Source of the DNA: Sphingomonas lutea
GTDB lineage: Bacteria > Pseudomonadota > Alphaproteobacteria > Sphingomonadales > Sphingomonadaceae
Direction of reading: 5' to 3'
Length of the DNA stretch: 64,000 nucleotides
NCBI RefSeq assembly: GCF_014396785.1
Contig: NZ_CP060718.1
Span: 2,066,501 to 2,130,500 of the forward strand
In this document: positions 19,206 through 28,084 of the stretch, one piece after another
Position numbering within the stretch: position 1 is the first letter of the stretch
Layout of the letters: each line of letters begins with the position of its first letter
Program-made: the position numbers and the translations under genes
The notes under the pieces: generated by a model
Databases searched by the model: none
What the model was told of the DNA's origin: nothing
The model's input: the letters and a program-made list of their open reading frames with translations, nothing else

Positions 19206-19320
19206 GCCGCCGAGCGTAAGGAGAGCGGAGCGAAGCGAGCGTCGTTACGTCGAGAGACGGCGCACTCGGACGGCCTGCCGCGCAGCGGACAGGACCGACG
19301 GCGCGGATTTACTCCGCGAC
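19203..19320 (+). repeat. Dispersed structured repeat, copy B, abutting the infB stop codon
   Basis: It starts at the infB stop with TAAGCCGCCGAGCG, exactly as copy A (188-342) does at the mucR stop. It shares AGCGGAGCG, GTTACG, CGGACGGCCTGC and GGACCGACGGCGCGG. The terminal hairpin keeps the TTTAC loop (19308-19312), but with shorter, still fully paired CGCGGA/TCCGCG arms. It fills the infB-rbfA gap, where no protein is supported. Confidence 0.75.
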
Positions 19321-19344
19321 GGTACGCCGCGTAGGAGTAGTTGA

Positions 19345-19737
19345 ATGCGCCGCGTCGAAACCCCCGAAGGCCGTTCGGTTCGCCTGCTTCGCGTGGGCGA
19401 ACAGGTGCGCCACATCCTGAGCGAGCTGCTGCAGCGCGGCGACGTGCATGACGCGACGCTTCAGTCGCACCTCGTCAGCATCACCGAGGTGCGCATGTCG
19501 CCCGATCTTCGGCACGCCACCGTTTTCGTGAAGCCCTTGCTCGGCCAGGACGAGGAGGCGGTGCTCAAGGCGCTGCGCACCAACACCGCTTACCTCCAGC
19601 GCGAAGTTGCCCAGCGCGTGCGCATGAAATATGCCGCGCGCCTCAAGTTCATCGCCGACGAAAGCTTCGACGAGGGCGGCCACATCGACCGGATCTTGCG
19701 GTCGAAACATGTGGCGCAGGACCTCAACGACGAATGA
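19345..19737 (+). CDS. rbfA: 30S ribosome-binding factor RbfA
   Basis: 130 residues with the KH-like RbfA fold: [20 protein letters not shown] at the N-terminus, [17 protein letters not shown] in the middle and [26 protein letters not shown] near the end. It binds the 30S subunit during late 16S maturation and cold adaptation. Its stop overlaps the start of the acetyltransferase gene (ATGA). Confidence 0.96.
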   Translation: MRRVETPEGRSVRLLRVGEQVRHILSELLQRGDVHDATLQSHLVSITEVRMSPDLRHATVFVKPLLGQDEEAVLKALRTNTAYLQREVAQRVRMKYAARLKFIADESFDEGGHIDRILRSKHVAQDLNDE

Positions 19738-20270
19738 TCGATTGCCTCGCGCGGCCGATGTCCGGCGACGGCTGCAATGCCGAATTGTTCGACGTCAGGC
19801 GCCGCGACGCCCTTCGAGCTGCGTGCGCGGAAGATCTCGACATCTGGCAGATCTATTCGATCAACTTCGGGCCGCCAGATTTCGATACGACGATCGATGC
19901 CTTCGCCGGCGCGACGCGTAACCGGACGTTCGTGCTGTTTGACGGGGACGAGCTGGCGGGGATGTCGAGCTTCATCGCCGTCGATGACAGTCGCCAGACG
20001 CTGGAGATCGGCGCGACCTATTACCGCCCGCACCTGCGCGGCACTGGCTTCAACCGGCGCATCAAGGACATGATGCTCGCGCGCGCCTTCGAATGCGGGA
20101 TTCGCCGTGTCGAGTTCCGCGTCGACCGCCGCAACACGCGCAGCCAGGCGGCGATAACCAAGCTCGGCGCGGTGCGCGAAGGCGTGCTGCGCGCCGACCG
20201 CATCACCTGGAACGGCCACGTCCGCGACACCGTCCTGTTTGCGATCCTCAAGGACGAATGGCCGGTGTGA
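19734..20270 (+). CDS. GNAT-family N-acetyltransferase (RimJ/RimL-like)
   Basis: 178 residues. The acetyl-CoA-binding segment is [24 protein letters not shown] and the C-terminal half has [29 protein letters not shown], the pattern of RimJ/RimL-type acetyltransferases. It sits between rbfA and truB, where most genomes have nothing, and overlaps both (4 and 13 bases). That placement suggests a ribosomal or translation-factor substrate, but this is inference; antibiotic or small-molecule substrates are also possible. Confidence 0.85.
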   Translation: MIDCLARPMSGDGCNAELFDVRRRDALRAACAEDLDIWQIYSINFGPPDFDTTIDAFAGATRNRTFVLFDGDELAGMSSFIAVDDSRQTLEIGATYYRPHLRGTGFNRRIKDMMLARAFECGIRRVEFRVDRRNTRSQAAITKLGAVREGVLRADRITWNGHVRDTVLFAILKDEWPV

Positions 20271-21244
20271 TCCACGGCTGGATCATTCTCGACAAGCCGC
20301 TCGGGCTCGGCTCGACCACGGCGGTCAGCGCGGTCAAGCGCATCCTGCGCGAAGCGGGCGAGCCCAGGACCAAGGTCGGCCATGGCGGCACGCTCGATCC
20401 ACTGGCGAGCGGCGTCCTGCCGATCGCGCTTGGCGAAGCGACCAAGGTCGCTGGACGAATGCTCGACGCGACCAAAGTGTATGACTTCACGATCAGCTTC
20501 GGCGCGGAAACCGACACGCTCGACGGCGAAGGCCAGGTGATCGCGACCAGCGACGTTCGGCCCACACTGGCCCAGGTTGAGGCGGTGCTGCCGCGCTTCA
20601 CCGGCGAGATCACGCAGATTCCGCCAGCCTATTCGGCGCTCAAGATCGACGGCAGGCCGGCTTACGCCCGGGCCCGCGCGGGCGAGGTGCTTGAGATCAA
20701 ATCGCGTCAGGTGACGGTGCACGCCCTTCAATTCCTCCCCGGAACGGGGAGGGGGACCAGCGAAGCTGGTGGAGGGGCCGGGCGCGGCATCAACCCCTCC
20801 ACCACGATCTCCGATCGCGGTCCCCCTCCCCGTCCCGGGGAGGAATTTATCACCCTCTCGGCCACCGTCTCCAAGGGCACGTACATCCGCAGCCTCGCCC
20901 GCGACATTGCCCATGCGCTGGGCACCGTCGGCCATGTCACCTATCTTCGCCGCACCCGCGCGGGGCCGTTCGGGCTCGAACAGGCCGTTTCGCTGGACTT
21001 TCTGGAAGAAACCGCTAAGGCGCGCGCACTGACGAGGGTGGTCATGCCGCTTGAAGCGGCGCTGGACGACATCCCGGCCCTCCCCGTCACCCCCGACCAG
21101 GCACAGCTGCTCCGCCACGGACAGCGCTTGGCCGGTTTCCCCGCGCAGCCGGGGCTTTTGCTGGCAACCGCCGACGGACGTCCGGTGGCGCTGGTCGAAG
21201 CTTTGGCCGACGGCCTGAAGGTCGTCCGGGGGTTCAACCTTTGA
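20258..21244 (+). CDS. truB: tRNA pseudouridine(55) synthase TruB with an in-frame repeat insert
   Basis: Makes pseudouridine 55 in the T-loop of tRNAs. The catalytic Asp is D46 in GHGGTLDPLASGVLP. Later motifs are PPAYSALKIDGRPAYARAR and VSKGTYIRSLARDIA. The 328-residue length includes about 39 extra residues (about 159-197), encoded by a palindromic repeat between the VTVHAL strand and the ITLSATVSKGTYIRSL block. The reading frame is kept across the insert and all catalytic blocks are intact, so the enzyme may still work. The start ATG at 20258 overlaps the acetyltransferase gene. Confidence 0.92.
   Translation: MAGVIHGWIILDKPLGLGSTTAVSAVKRILREAGEPRTKVGHGGTLDPLASGVLPIALGEATKVAGRMLDATKVYDFTISFGAETDTLDGEGQVIATSDVRPTLAQVEAVLPRFTGEITQIPPAYSALKIDGRPAYARARAGEVLEIKSRQVTVHALQFLPGTGRGTSEAGGGAGRGINPSTTISDRGPPPRPGEEFITLSATVSKGTYIRSLARDIAHALGTVGHVTYLRRTRAGPFGLEQAVSLDFLEETAKARALTRVVMPLEAALDDIPALPVTPDQAQLLRHGQRLAGFPAQPGLLLATADGRPVALVEALADGLKVVRGFNL
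20730..20847 (+). repeat. Near-perfect palindromic element inserted in frame inside truB
   Basis: The outer arms are 29 bases each (20730-20758 and 20819-20847) and differ at one position. An inner perfect 10-bp pair (GGTGGAGGGG at 20768-20777, CCCCTCCACC at 20794-20803) is nested within them. It resembles the CTCCCC/GGGGAG-type palindromic repeats scattered between genes in sphingomonads. It is translated as a Gly/Pro/Thr-rich segment without a stop. Confidence 0.88.
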
Positions 21245-21262
21245 CAAGACAGGAGTGAAGCG

Positions 21263-21532
21263 ATGTCGATTACTGCGGAGCGCAAGGAAGCGCTCATCAA
21301 GGAACATGCGCGCGGGTCGGACGACACCGGCTCTCCCGAGGTCCAGGTCGCGATCCTGACCGAGCGCATCCTCAACCTTACCCAGCATTTCAAGGGCCAC
21401 GCGAAGGATAACCATTCGCGCCGCGGCCTGCTGATGATGGTCAATAAGCGCCGCTCCCTGCTCGATTATCTGCGCGGCAAGGACGAACAGCGCTACACCG
21501 ATCTCATCGCGAAGCTCGGTCTTCGCAAATAA
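21263..21532 (+). CDS. rpsO: 30S ribosomal protein S15
   Basis: 89 residues with the full S15 signature, from [16 protein letters not shown] through [14 protein letters not shown] to LLDYL. It binds the central domain of 16S rRNA. The spacing to truB is 18 bases with an AGGAGTG site. The gene is followed by a strong hairpin terminator and the pnp leader, the usual rpsO-pnp arrangement. Confidence 0.98.
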   Translation: MSITAERKEALIKEHARGSDDTGSPEVQVAILTERILNLTQHFKGHAKDNHSRRGLLMMVNKRRSLLDYLRGKDEQRYTDLIAKLGLRK

Positions 21533-21538
21533 TATGGG

Positions 21539-21561
21539 ACGGCCCGGAAACGGGCCGTTTC
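21539..21561 (+). terminator. Hairpin terminator/attenuator after rpsO
   Basis: ACGGCCCG and CGGGCCGT pair perfectly (8 bp) around a GAAA tetraloop and are followed by a short TTTCGCTT run. It lies 7 bases after the rpsO stop. The weak T-tract suggests partial read-through into pnp. Confidence 0.75.
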
Positions 21562-21583
21562 GCTTATCTGAAGCTCCGCAATT

Positions 21584-21661
21584 CGGCGGGGCAAAGTGGG
21601 GCCATGCAGCGCCCCAATCCGCTCGCAGACCGGCTTCGTCTGCCACTAGCTGACCCCGCCG
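21584..21661 (+). promoter_or_regulatory. Predicted three-way-junction RNA leader of pnp
   Basis: A closing helix CGGCGGGG (21584-21591) with CCCCGCCG (21654-21661) encloses two hairpins: TGGGGC/GCCCCA (21597-21602 with 21611-21616) and GCAGAC/GTCTGC (21625-21630 with 21638-21643). All three stems are perfect. In E. coli the pnp leader forms an RNase III target used for PNPase autocontrol; an equivalent role here is inferred from position and structure. Confidence 0.6.
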
Positions 21662-21690
21662 GCATCCGGCCCGCGGGCAAAGGAAATCAT

Positions 21691-24063
21691 ATGTTCGATA
21701 CGAAAACTGTAGAAATCGATCTTGGCGGAAAGACCCTCAAGCTCGAAACGGGCCGCGTTGCCCGCCAGGCCGACGGCGCGGTCCTCGCGACCCTCGGCGA
21801 AACCGTTGTCCTTTGTGCGGTCACCGCCGCCAAGTCGGTCAAGCCGGGCCAGGACTTCTTCCCGCTGACCGTCCACTACCAGGAAAAATTCTCGGCCGCC
21901 GGGCGCATCCCGGGCGGCTTCTTCAAGCGTGAGCGCGGCGCCACCGAAAAGGAGACGCTGACCAGCCGCCTGATCGACCGCCCCATCCGCCCGCTCTTCC
22001 CGGAAGGCTTCTACAACGAGATTCTCTGCATTGCGCAGGTGCTGTCTTATGACGGCGAGAACGAGCCCGACATCGTCGCCATGATCGCGGCATCGGCCGC
22101 CCTCACCATCTCCGGCGTGCCCTTCATGGGCCCGATCGGCGCCGCGCGCGTCGGCTATCAGGACGGCGAATATATCCTCAACCCGACCCAGACTCAGATT
22201 GCCGAGGGCAAGCTCGACCTGGTCGTCGCCGGAACGCCCGGCGCCGTCATGATGGTCGAATCCGAAGCGCAGGAGCTGTCCGAAGAGGAGATGCTTGGCG
22301 CCGTCATGTTCGGCCACAAGGCCAGCCAGGACGTCTGCCGTGCGATCATCAGCCTGGCCGAAAAGGCGGCGAAGGATCCGTGGGACCTCGACCTTCTCGA
22401 AGACAAAGCCGAAACCAAGGCCAAGCTCAAGGACGTCATCGGCAAGGATCTCGAGGCGGCCTACAAGCTGACCAACAAGCAGGAGCGGCAGACGGCCATC
22501 AACGCCGCCCGCGAAAAGGCTCGCGAGGCATTCGCCGACCTGCAGGAATCCGATCCCGCCGCCTATCTCGGCACGCTCAAGCTGGTGAAGAAGCTCGAGG
22601 CGGACGTCGTTCGCGGTGCGATCCTCAAGGAAGGCCGCCGCATCGACGGCCGCGACACCAAGACGGTTCGCCCGATCGAAAGCATGGTCGGCTTCCTGCC
22701 GCGCACGCACGGCTCGGCCCTGTTCACCCGCGGGGAAACGCAAGCGATCGTCACCACGACGCTGGGCACCAAGGACAGCGAGCAGATGATCGATGGCCTC
22801 GACGGCCTCAGCTACTCGCGCTTCATGCTGCACTATAACTTCCCGCCCTATTCGGTCGGTGAAGTCGGCCGCTTCGGTGCGCCGGGCCGCCGCGAAGTCG
22901 GCCACGGCAAGCTCGCCTGGCGCGCGCTTCACCCGATGCTGCCGGGCGTGGAAGAATTTCCGTACACCGTGCGCGTTCTGTCGGACATCACCGAATCCAA
23001 CGGCAGCTCGTCGATGGCGACGGTGTGCGGCGGCAGCCTCGCGATGATGGACGCCGGCGTTCCCTTGAAGCGCCCGGTCGCGGGCATTGCCATGGGCCTC
23101 ATTCTGGAAGGTCAGGACTTCGCGGTGATCAGCGACATCCTGGGTGACGAAGACCACCTCGGCGACATGGACTTCAAGGTCGCAGGGACGTCGGAAGGCA
23201 TCACCGCGCTGCAGATGGACATCAAGGTCGCCGGCATCACCGAGGAGATCATGAAGACCGCCCTCGCCCAGGCGAAGGACGGCCGCGCCCACATCCTCGG
23301 CGAAATGGCCAAGGCGCTCGATCACACCCGTGAAGAGCTGTCGGCCCATGCTCCGCGCATCGAGACGATGCAGATCCCGAAGGACAAGATCCGGGAAGTC
23401 ATCGGCACCGGCGGCAAGGTCATCCGCGAAATCGTCGCGGAGACCGGCGCCAAGGTCGACATCGACGACGAGGGCGTGATCAAGATCAGCTCGTCCGACG
23501 TCAACCAGATCGAGGCGGCGCGTCAGTGGATCCGCGGCATCGTCGCCGAGCCCGAGCCGGGCACGATCTACACCGGCAAGGTCGCCAGCATCGTCGATTT
23601 CGGCGCGTTCGTGACCTTCATGCCGGGCAAGGACGGCCTGGTCCACGTCTCGGAAATCAAGAACGAGCGGGTCGAGAACGTCCGCGACGTCCTGTCCGAA
23701 GGCCAGGAGGTCAAGGTCAAGCTGCTCGAAGTCGATCAGCGCGGCAAGGTTCGCCTGTCGATGCGTCTCGTCGACCAGGAAACCGGCGCCGAGCTGGAGG
23801 ACACCCGGCCCCCGCGCGAACCGCGTGAAGGCGGCGACCGTGGTCCGCGCGGCGAAGGCCGTGGCGACCGTCATCGTGGCGGCGGCCGTGACCGCGATCG
23901 CGGCCCGCGCCGCGACGGTGGTGGCGGCGGACGCGGCGGCGACCGCGACCGTGGCCCGCGCGGCGATCGCGGTGATCGTGGTCCCCGCCGGGAAAGTAGC
24001 GACGACAACGGCCCCGCGCCGGAGTTCGCACCCGCCTTTCTGACGGGAAATAACGAGGACTAG
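21691..24063 (+). CDS. pnp: Polyribonucleotide nucleotidyltransferase (PNPase)
   Basis: A 3'-5' phosphorolytic exoribonuclease of the RNA degradosome. It has two RNase PH domains (about 1-230 and 310-540), a linking helical domain, then KH ([22 protein letters not shown]) and S1 ([28 protein letters not shown]) domains. The last ~90 residues are a run of Arg-Gly-Asp repeats ([18 protein letters not shown]) followed by an acidic end; many PNPases have a shorter tail. The ATG at 21691 follows AAAGGAAATC. 790 residues in all. Confidence 0.97.
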   Translation: MFDTKTVEIDLGGKTLKLETGRVARQADGAVLATLGETVVLCAVTAAKSVKPGQDFFPLTVHYQEKFSAAGRIPGGFFKRERGATEKETLTSRLIDRPIRPLFPEGFYNEILCIAQVLSYDGENEPDIVAMIAASAALTISGVPFMGPIGAARVGYQDGEYILNPTQTQIAEGKLDLVVAGTPGAVMMVESEAQELSEEEMLGAVMFGHKASQDVCRAIISLAEKAAKDPWDLDLLEDKAETKAKLKDVIGKDLEAAYKLTNKQERQTAINAAREKAREAFADLQESDPAAYLGTLKLVKKLEADVVRGAILKEGRRIDGRDTKTVRPIESMVGFLPRTHGSALFTRGETQAIVTTTLGTKDSEQMIDGLDGLSYSRFMLHYNFPPYSVGEVGRFGAPGRREVGHGKLAWRALHPMLPGVEEFPYTVRVLSDITESNGSSSMATVCGGSLAMMDAGVPLKRPVAGIAMGLILEGQDFAVISDILGDEDHLGDMDFKVAGTSEGITALQMDIKVAGITEEIMKTALAQAKDGRAHILGEMAKALDHTREELSAHAPRIETMQIPKDKIREVIGTGGKVIREIVAETGAKVDIDDEGVIKISSSDVNQIEAARQWIRGIVAEPEPGTIYTGKVASIVDFGAFVTFMPGKDGLVHVSEIKNERVENVRDVLSEGQEVKVKLLEVDQRGKVRLSMRLVDQETGAELEDTRPPREPREGGDRGPRGEGRGDRHRGGGRDRDRGPRRDGGGGGRGGDRDRGPRGDRGDRGPRRESSDDNGPAPEFAPAFLTGNNED

Positions 24064-24092
24064 ACGCTCGCGTCAGCGAGAAGGAAAACGCG

Positions 24093-24121
24093 AAGGCCCC
24101 GCAGCAATGCGGGGCCTTTTT
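24093..24121 (+). terminator. Intrinsic terminator after pnp
   Basis: AAGGCCCCGC (24093-24102) pairs with GCGGGGCCTT (24109-24118) around AGCAAT, followed by a run of T. It closes the rimP-to-pnp operon. Confidence 0.9.
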
Positions 24122-24157
24122 GCGTATGTCGCCACGATCGCTCGGCTCATTGCTTCT

Positions 24158-25615
24158 TCATTTCGTCCTGTCGCCAACCTGGGCCGAAACGTGCCGCATC
24201 CTGCGGTCTATCTCGTCCCGACCGATCCACCTGCCCCGCATCATGACCCCGGCGATCTTCGAAGCCGCCGAGATATCTTCAAGCGGATTGGCATCGACCA
24301 AAAGAAGATCTGTCCGCTTGCCGACCTCGATAGTGCCGGCGTCCTTGGCCTCGCCGAGATAATCGCTGGGTATCGTCGTTGAGGTGCGCAGCGCCTCATA
24401 GGGCGTCAGCCCGACTGAGACGAGCTCCTGCAGCTCCTGGTGCAAGGCGAAGCCGGAGACGAGGCGCGGCATCAACGCGTCGGTGCCGGTCATCAGCTGC
24501 CCGCCCTTGTCGTGGAAGACTTTAGTGAACGGCCTCTGGAATTTCTCGAAATCGTCGCGCAGCTTGGTCCGCGCGTCCGGCGGAATGCCCTTGTACATGT
24601 TCGAGATGAAGGACCAGATCTCCTTCTGCATCGGGTGAGCCGCGTAGGCGGCTTCGGGGCGGGCGAAGAGCCCATTCGGATCTGAGAACTCCTCCAGGAT
24701 ACGCCGCGTCGTCACCAGCGTCGGCGTCAACCAAACTTTTTTATTGGCGATCCGTCCGGCGAAATAGGAAATCCTCTCGGCCGAATAATCGCCGCCAGCA
24801 TGTTTCGCGACCTCTTCGGTGTGGGCAATCATCTTTTGGCCGCCATCGACGACGTACTCGACCGAAAGCGCGTACGGGATGTGTCCGACCACATCCATCT
24901 GCTGCTCCCTGGCCGTCGCCATGATTGCGTCGTAAGTTTCCTTGGTCAGGAAGGAATAGACCTTCATCTTGTCGTAGCCGTCGGCCTTGGCCTTGCGCGT
25001 AGCATTGCGCGCCTCGGCGGCTGTCTTGACCCAGTCGGCCAACGGCGGCGGCCAAGCCTTGTCGGGCCCGTCGATCATCCGCGCCAGGATCAGCCTGGGC
25101 GCGAGCAAGTCTCCCTTCGCGATCTGCTCGCGCACCGGAAGCAGTTCCTGCGTCCCCGACAGGACTTGCACGGTCGTGACCCCGTTCGCGACATAGGGAA
25201 AGAGGAAGTTCTCGAACGAGATATTCTTGCTCGCAGCCAGGGCTTCCGGACTGAGCAGCTTGTTCCAGGACGGGCCCTCGACGTGGACATGCATGTCGCT
25301 CAGCGCTGGCAACAGAAAGCGATCCTTTGCGTCGATCCTGACAGCTTTCGCGGGGACTTTGACCTTTGATGCCGGTCCCAGCGCGGCAATCTTGCCGTTG
25401 ACCACCACCACGGTTTGATCGCGCAGGACGCGTTCGCGGTCCATCGGCACGACCGCAGCATGAGTGAACGCGATGACGCTCAACTTGCCGCCGCTCGGGA
25501 CTGCTGCATCAACGACCGCTACACCCTTCTCGTGGCCGTCGTGGCTAACTGCGGGCGCCGCGCAAGCGCAGGCTACCGAAACGGCCATCGAGATGTGATA
25601 GATTGTTCGCGACAT
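24158..25615 (-). CDS. Secreted amidohydrolase-family protein
   Basis: 485 residues. An N-terminal signal sequence (ISMAVSVACACAAPAVS) is followed by the amidohydrolase TIM-barrel pattern: metal site DMHVHVEG, further candidate ligands VVGHIPYA and IAHTEEVAKHAG, a late Asp in LMTGTDALMP, and the GTIEVGKRTDLLLVDANPLEDI closing motif. Such exported members cleave dipeptides or imides; the substrate is unknown. It runs toward the pnp terminator and is divergent from the LytTR gene. Confidence 0.83.
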   Translation of the reverse strand: MSRTIYHISMAVSVACACAAPAVSHDGHEKGVAVVDAAVPSGGKLSVIAFTHAAVVPMDRERVLRDQTVVVVNGKIAALGPASKVKVPAKAVRIDAKDRFLLPALSDMHVHVEGPSWNKLLSPEALAASKNISFENFLFPYVANGVTTVQVLSGTQELLPVREQIAKGDLLAPRLILARMIDGPDKAWPPPLADWVKTAAEARNATRKAKADGYDKMKVYSFLTKETYDAIMATAREQQMDVVGHIPYALSVEYVVDGGQKMIAHTEEVAKHAGGDYSAERISYFAGRIANKKVWLTPTLVTTRRILEEFSDPNGLFARPEAAYAAHPMQKEIWSFISNMYKGIPPDARTKLRDDFEKFQRPFTKVFHDKGGQLMTGTDALMPRLVSGFALHQELQELVSVGLTPYEALRTSTTIPSDYLGEAKDAGTIEVGKRTDLLLVDANPLEDISAASKIAGVMMRGRWIGRDEIDRRMRHVSAQVGDRTK

Positions 25616-25684
25616 GTGTTCGTCCTTCCAAAGCTACAGGCTCAAGACTTGCCCCGCCGCCCCGTCGTGGGAAGGAGGAACTGC

Positions 25685-26455
25685 GTGAACGGTGCTTCTG
25701 CTTCGCGAATGAACCCGCGTGAGATTTGGCGACGGGTCTCGCTCGACATCGCATTGTTCGTCTTCTTAGGTTTGGTGATGGCGCAGCTCGGGCCCTACCG
25801 CACTCTAGAGGCGCCGCCGCTGTTTCGAACCGCCTATTGGCTGCTGGCGGTGTTCGGCGCCGGCCTCGCGGCCATTGTCGCCGAGCGCGCAATCGCGGGC
25901 CGCGTCCGTCGCTTCTGGCCCCGAATCGCGGCCGCCTCTCTCCTCGTCACGCCTCCGGTCACGCTGTACATCTATGCCCTGAACGCAGTGATGCTCGACC
26001 TTCCCAGGCGATGGTGGCTCATGCCGCAGCTCGCCTGGCAAGTGCTGGTCGTGATGCTACTGCTGATGACCTTGCGCGCCCTGTTGTGGCGGCGGCTGGT
26101 CGAGACGCGAACAATCGTTATGCCGCCGCTCCCAGAAGCGGAGCGCGAGTTTCGGCTCCGGCTGTCGGCGAAACGTCGCGCAGCGCGGCTGCTCGCGATC
26201 GAAGCGGAAGACCATTACGTCCGCGTGCACACCGATACGGGTTCGGAGCTCGTCACGATGCGATTTTCAGACGCGCTGGAAGAACTAGGTCGGGCGTACG
26301 GCCATCGCGTGCATCGGTCGTGGTGGGTCGTCGGCGACGCGATTGAAGACGTGAGGTGGACTCGTACCGGGGGCGAGGTGCGGCTGAGCGGCGGGATCGT
26401 AGCGCCTGTAAGCCGAAGCTACGCCCCCGCCCTGAAGTGGGCAGGCTGGCGATAA
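25685..26455 (+). CDS. Membrane-bound LytTR-type transcriptional regulator
   Basis: 256 residues from a GTG at 25685, chosen because a perfect AAGGAGG lies 7 bases upstream; an in-frame ATG at 25709 is the alternative. Four transmembrane helices (about residues 20-135) are followed by a LytTR DNA-binding domain with LLAIEAEDHYVRVHTDTGSE, ALEELGRAYGHRVHRSWWV and GIVAPVSRSYAP. Sphingomonads have many such membrane LytTR proteins that sense an unknown signal without a separate kinase. The divergent amidohydrolase could be a target. Confidence 0.85.
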   Translation: MNGASASRMNPREIWRRVSLDIALFVFLGLVMAQLGPYRTLEAPPLFRTAYWLLAVFGAGLAAIVAERAIAGRVRRFWPRIAAASLLVTPPVTLYIYALNAVMLDLPRRWWLMPQLAWQVLVVMLLLMTLRALLWRRLVETRTIVMPPLPEAEREFRLRLSAKRRAARLLAIEAEDHYVRVHTDTGSELVTMRFSDALEELGRAYGHRVHRSWWVVGDAIEDVRWTRTGGEVRLSGGIVAPVSRSYAPALKWAGWR

Positions 26456-26566
26456 ACGTCCCTTCTGCACTACGACTCGACCACATGCTCGCGCCTGCCC
26501 GAAGCCCTCCCCTTTTTCGGGCGAGAAATCAACGCTATGCCTGAATCGCAATTGCTGGGGGCAATC

Positions 26567-27568
26567 ATGCGTGAATTCCTCGCCGCGACCGCTGCGGCCC
26601 TTCTCGTCGCTGCGATTTCCACCTCTCCCGCGTTTGCCAGCGGTTCGAAGGTCTCATCGCCGCTCGCGCTCGCCAAGCAGGCGGAGAAACTGAAGCCGGG
26701 CGAATGGGTTTGGGCGGGCAAGGTCGCGCCGACCGGGCCGATCCTGGTCTATGTCGATCTCGGGCGGCAGCGCGCGACGGTCTATCGCAACGGCGTGCGC
26801 ATCGCGGTTTCCACCATCTCCTCGGGCAAGGAGGGGCATTCGACGCCGACCGGGGTCTTCACGATCCTACAGAAGAACAAGGATCACCGTTCGTCGACTT
26901 ACGACAATGCGCCGATGCCCTATATGCAGCGGCTGACGTGGAAGGGTGTCGCGCTCCACGCCGGCAACCTTCCGGGCTACCCGGCCAGCCACGGCTGCGT
27001 CCGCTTGCCGCTCGAATTCGCCAAGATCCTGTTCGACAACATGCCGATGGGCGGGACGGTGGTGATCGCCGGCGGGCACGAGGATCCGGTCAAGCGGCCG
27101 CCCGCGGGCGTGCTTGCCCCGGCGATGGCGGGCGTCACGGCCCAGCCCAAGGCGATCCTGACCCAAAACGGTACCTTCACCTGGACCCCCGAGGCCGCGC
27201 CGGACGGCCCGGTGTCGATCATCATCTCGACCGGAGACCAGCAGGTCGTGGTGCTGCGCAATGGCGTGGAAATCGGACGTGCCAAGGCCGTGGTGCAGCA
27301 GCAAACCTCCGAAAGCCAGGTCATGACCTTGGCCGGCGGCGCGCGGCCGCAATGGATCCAGGTCGGCGTTTCGGACCTCACCGGGGAACCGGCCGAGATC
27401 ATCTCGACCCAGCAAGTGAATGAGATGGAGCTGCCCGAAGCCTTCGTCCGCGGCATGCGCTCGGTCATCAAGCCGGGCACGACGGTGCTGGTGACGCAGG
27501 CCGGCGTGACCCAGGATTCGACCGGGCGCCAGGCAACCGTGCTCGACGCCGACGACGGCAAGAATTGA
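26567..27568 (+). CDS. L,D-transpeptidase (YkuD domain)
   Basis: Crosslinks peptidoglycan stem peptides or attaches proteins to it in the periplasm. A signal peptide (FLAATAAALLVAAISTSPAFA) precedes a YkuD domain with H131 in ALHAGNLPG and the catalytic C144 in SHGCVRLP. The C-terminal ~170 residues have no clear domain. 333 residues from the ATG at 26567. It is the last core-like gene before the polysaccharide locus. Confidence 0.92.
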   Translation: MREFLAATAAALLVAAISTSPAFASGSKVSSPLALAKQAEKLKPGEWVWAGKVAPTGPILVYVDLGRQRATVYRNGVRIAVSTISSGKEGHSTPTGVFTILQKNKDHRSSTYDNAPMPYMQRLTWKGVALHAGNLPGYPASHGCVRLPLEFAKILFDNMPMGGTVVIAGGHEDPVKRPPAGVLAPAMAGVTAQPKAILTQNGTFTWTPEAAPDGPVSIIISTGDQQVVVLRNGVEIGRAKAVVQQQTSESQVMTLAGGARPQWIQVGVSDLTGEPAEIISTQQVNEMELPEAFVRGMRSVIKPGTTVLVTQAGVTQDSTGRQATVLDADDGKN

Positions 27569-27603
27569 CCCCAGCTTCTGCTTGGGACGCGCGTCCGTGA
27601 CGA

Positions 27604-27834
27604 TTAAGATAAATCTTGAACGAGCTCCGACACCTTAATCTCGCTGTCGTGCAAATCCTTAAGTAGCTTGGCACGCGCCAGCCAGACGGCTGCACTGGCC
27701 TCCAACTCCCGCCGCTGTTTCGCATCCGATTCTTGCGATGCACTTGCGAGATCAGCTGCCGCACGTACGCGACACGCGTTAGGATCGTTTCGTCGTAAGA
27801 ATCTCTCGCGATCTACAGGATAACCTAGGGACAC
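27604..27834 (-). CDS. Small hypothetical protein
   Basis: 76 residues from a GTG at 27834, chosen for an AGAGGG site seven bases upstream. A GTG at 27867 would add 11 residues but has no such site. The protein is mostly helical (RVRAAADLASASQESDAKQ, ASAAVWLARAKLLKDLHDSE), with the spaced Trp/Arg/Leu pattern of small stress-type proteins in sphingomonads. No function can be named. It is divergent from the polysaccharide export operon. Confidence 0.5.
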   Translation of the reverse strand: MSLGYPVDRERFLRRNDPNACRVRAAADLASASQESDAKQRRELEASAAVWLARAKLLKDLHDSEIKVSELVQDLS

Positions 27835-28034
27835 AGGCGAACCCTCTACCGGCCTGTTTATAGACACTGACGTAAAGATCAGGTTAACAGAATCTAAACG
27901 GAGATCAAGATCGCCGTTTGTTTTCCCTTCTGCATAAGCCGGAACACAGGCTCATCTGCCATTTGAAGGTGTAGTCCCGGAGCGGGATTCCCCTTGACGG
28001 CCACGGGATTGATTCATTGGGCTTTTTACGAGAA

Positions 28035-28040
28035 TATAAT
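28035..28040 (+). promoter_or_regulatory. Consensus -10 element before the polysaccharide export operon
   Basis: TATAAT lies 45 bases before the first gene of the locus, in an AT-rich stretch. The -35 region 16-17 bases upstream (TTCATT) is poor, so an activator may be needed. The 250 bases upstream (from 27835) hold no other gene. Confidence 0.4.
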
Positions 28041-28084
28041 CGAGCGCCACGTGCGCATTTGGTTTTTGCGTTTCGGGGGCAGCC

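Noticed and set aside
24093..24157. Small coding frame through the pnp terminator region
   Set aside because: It runs through a strong intrinsic terminator and then opposes the amidohydrolase gene; not a plausible gene.
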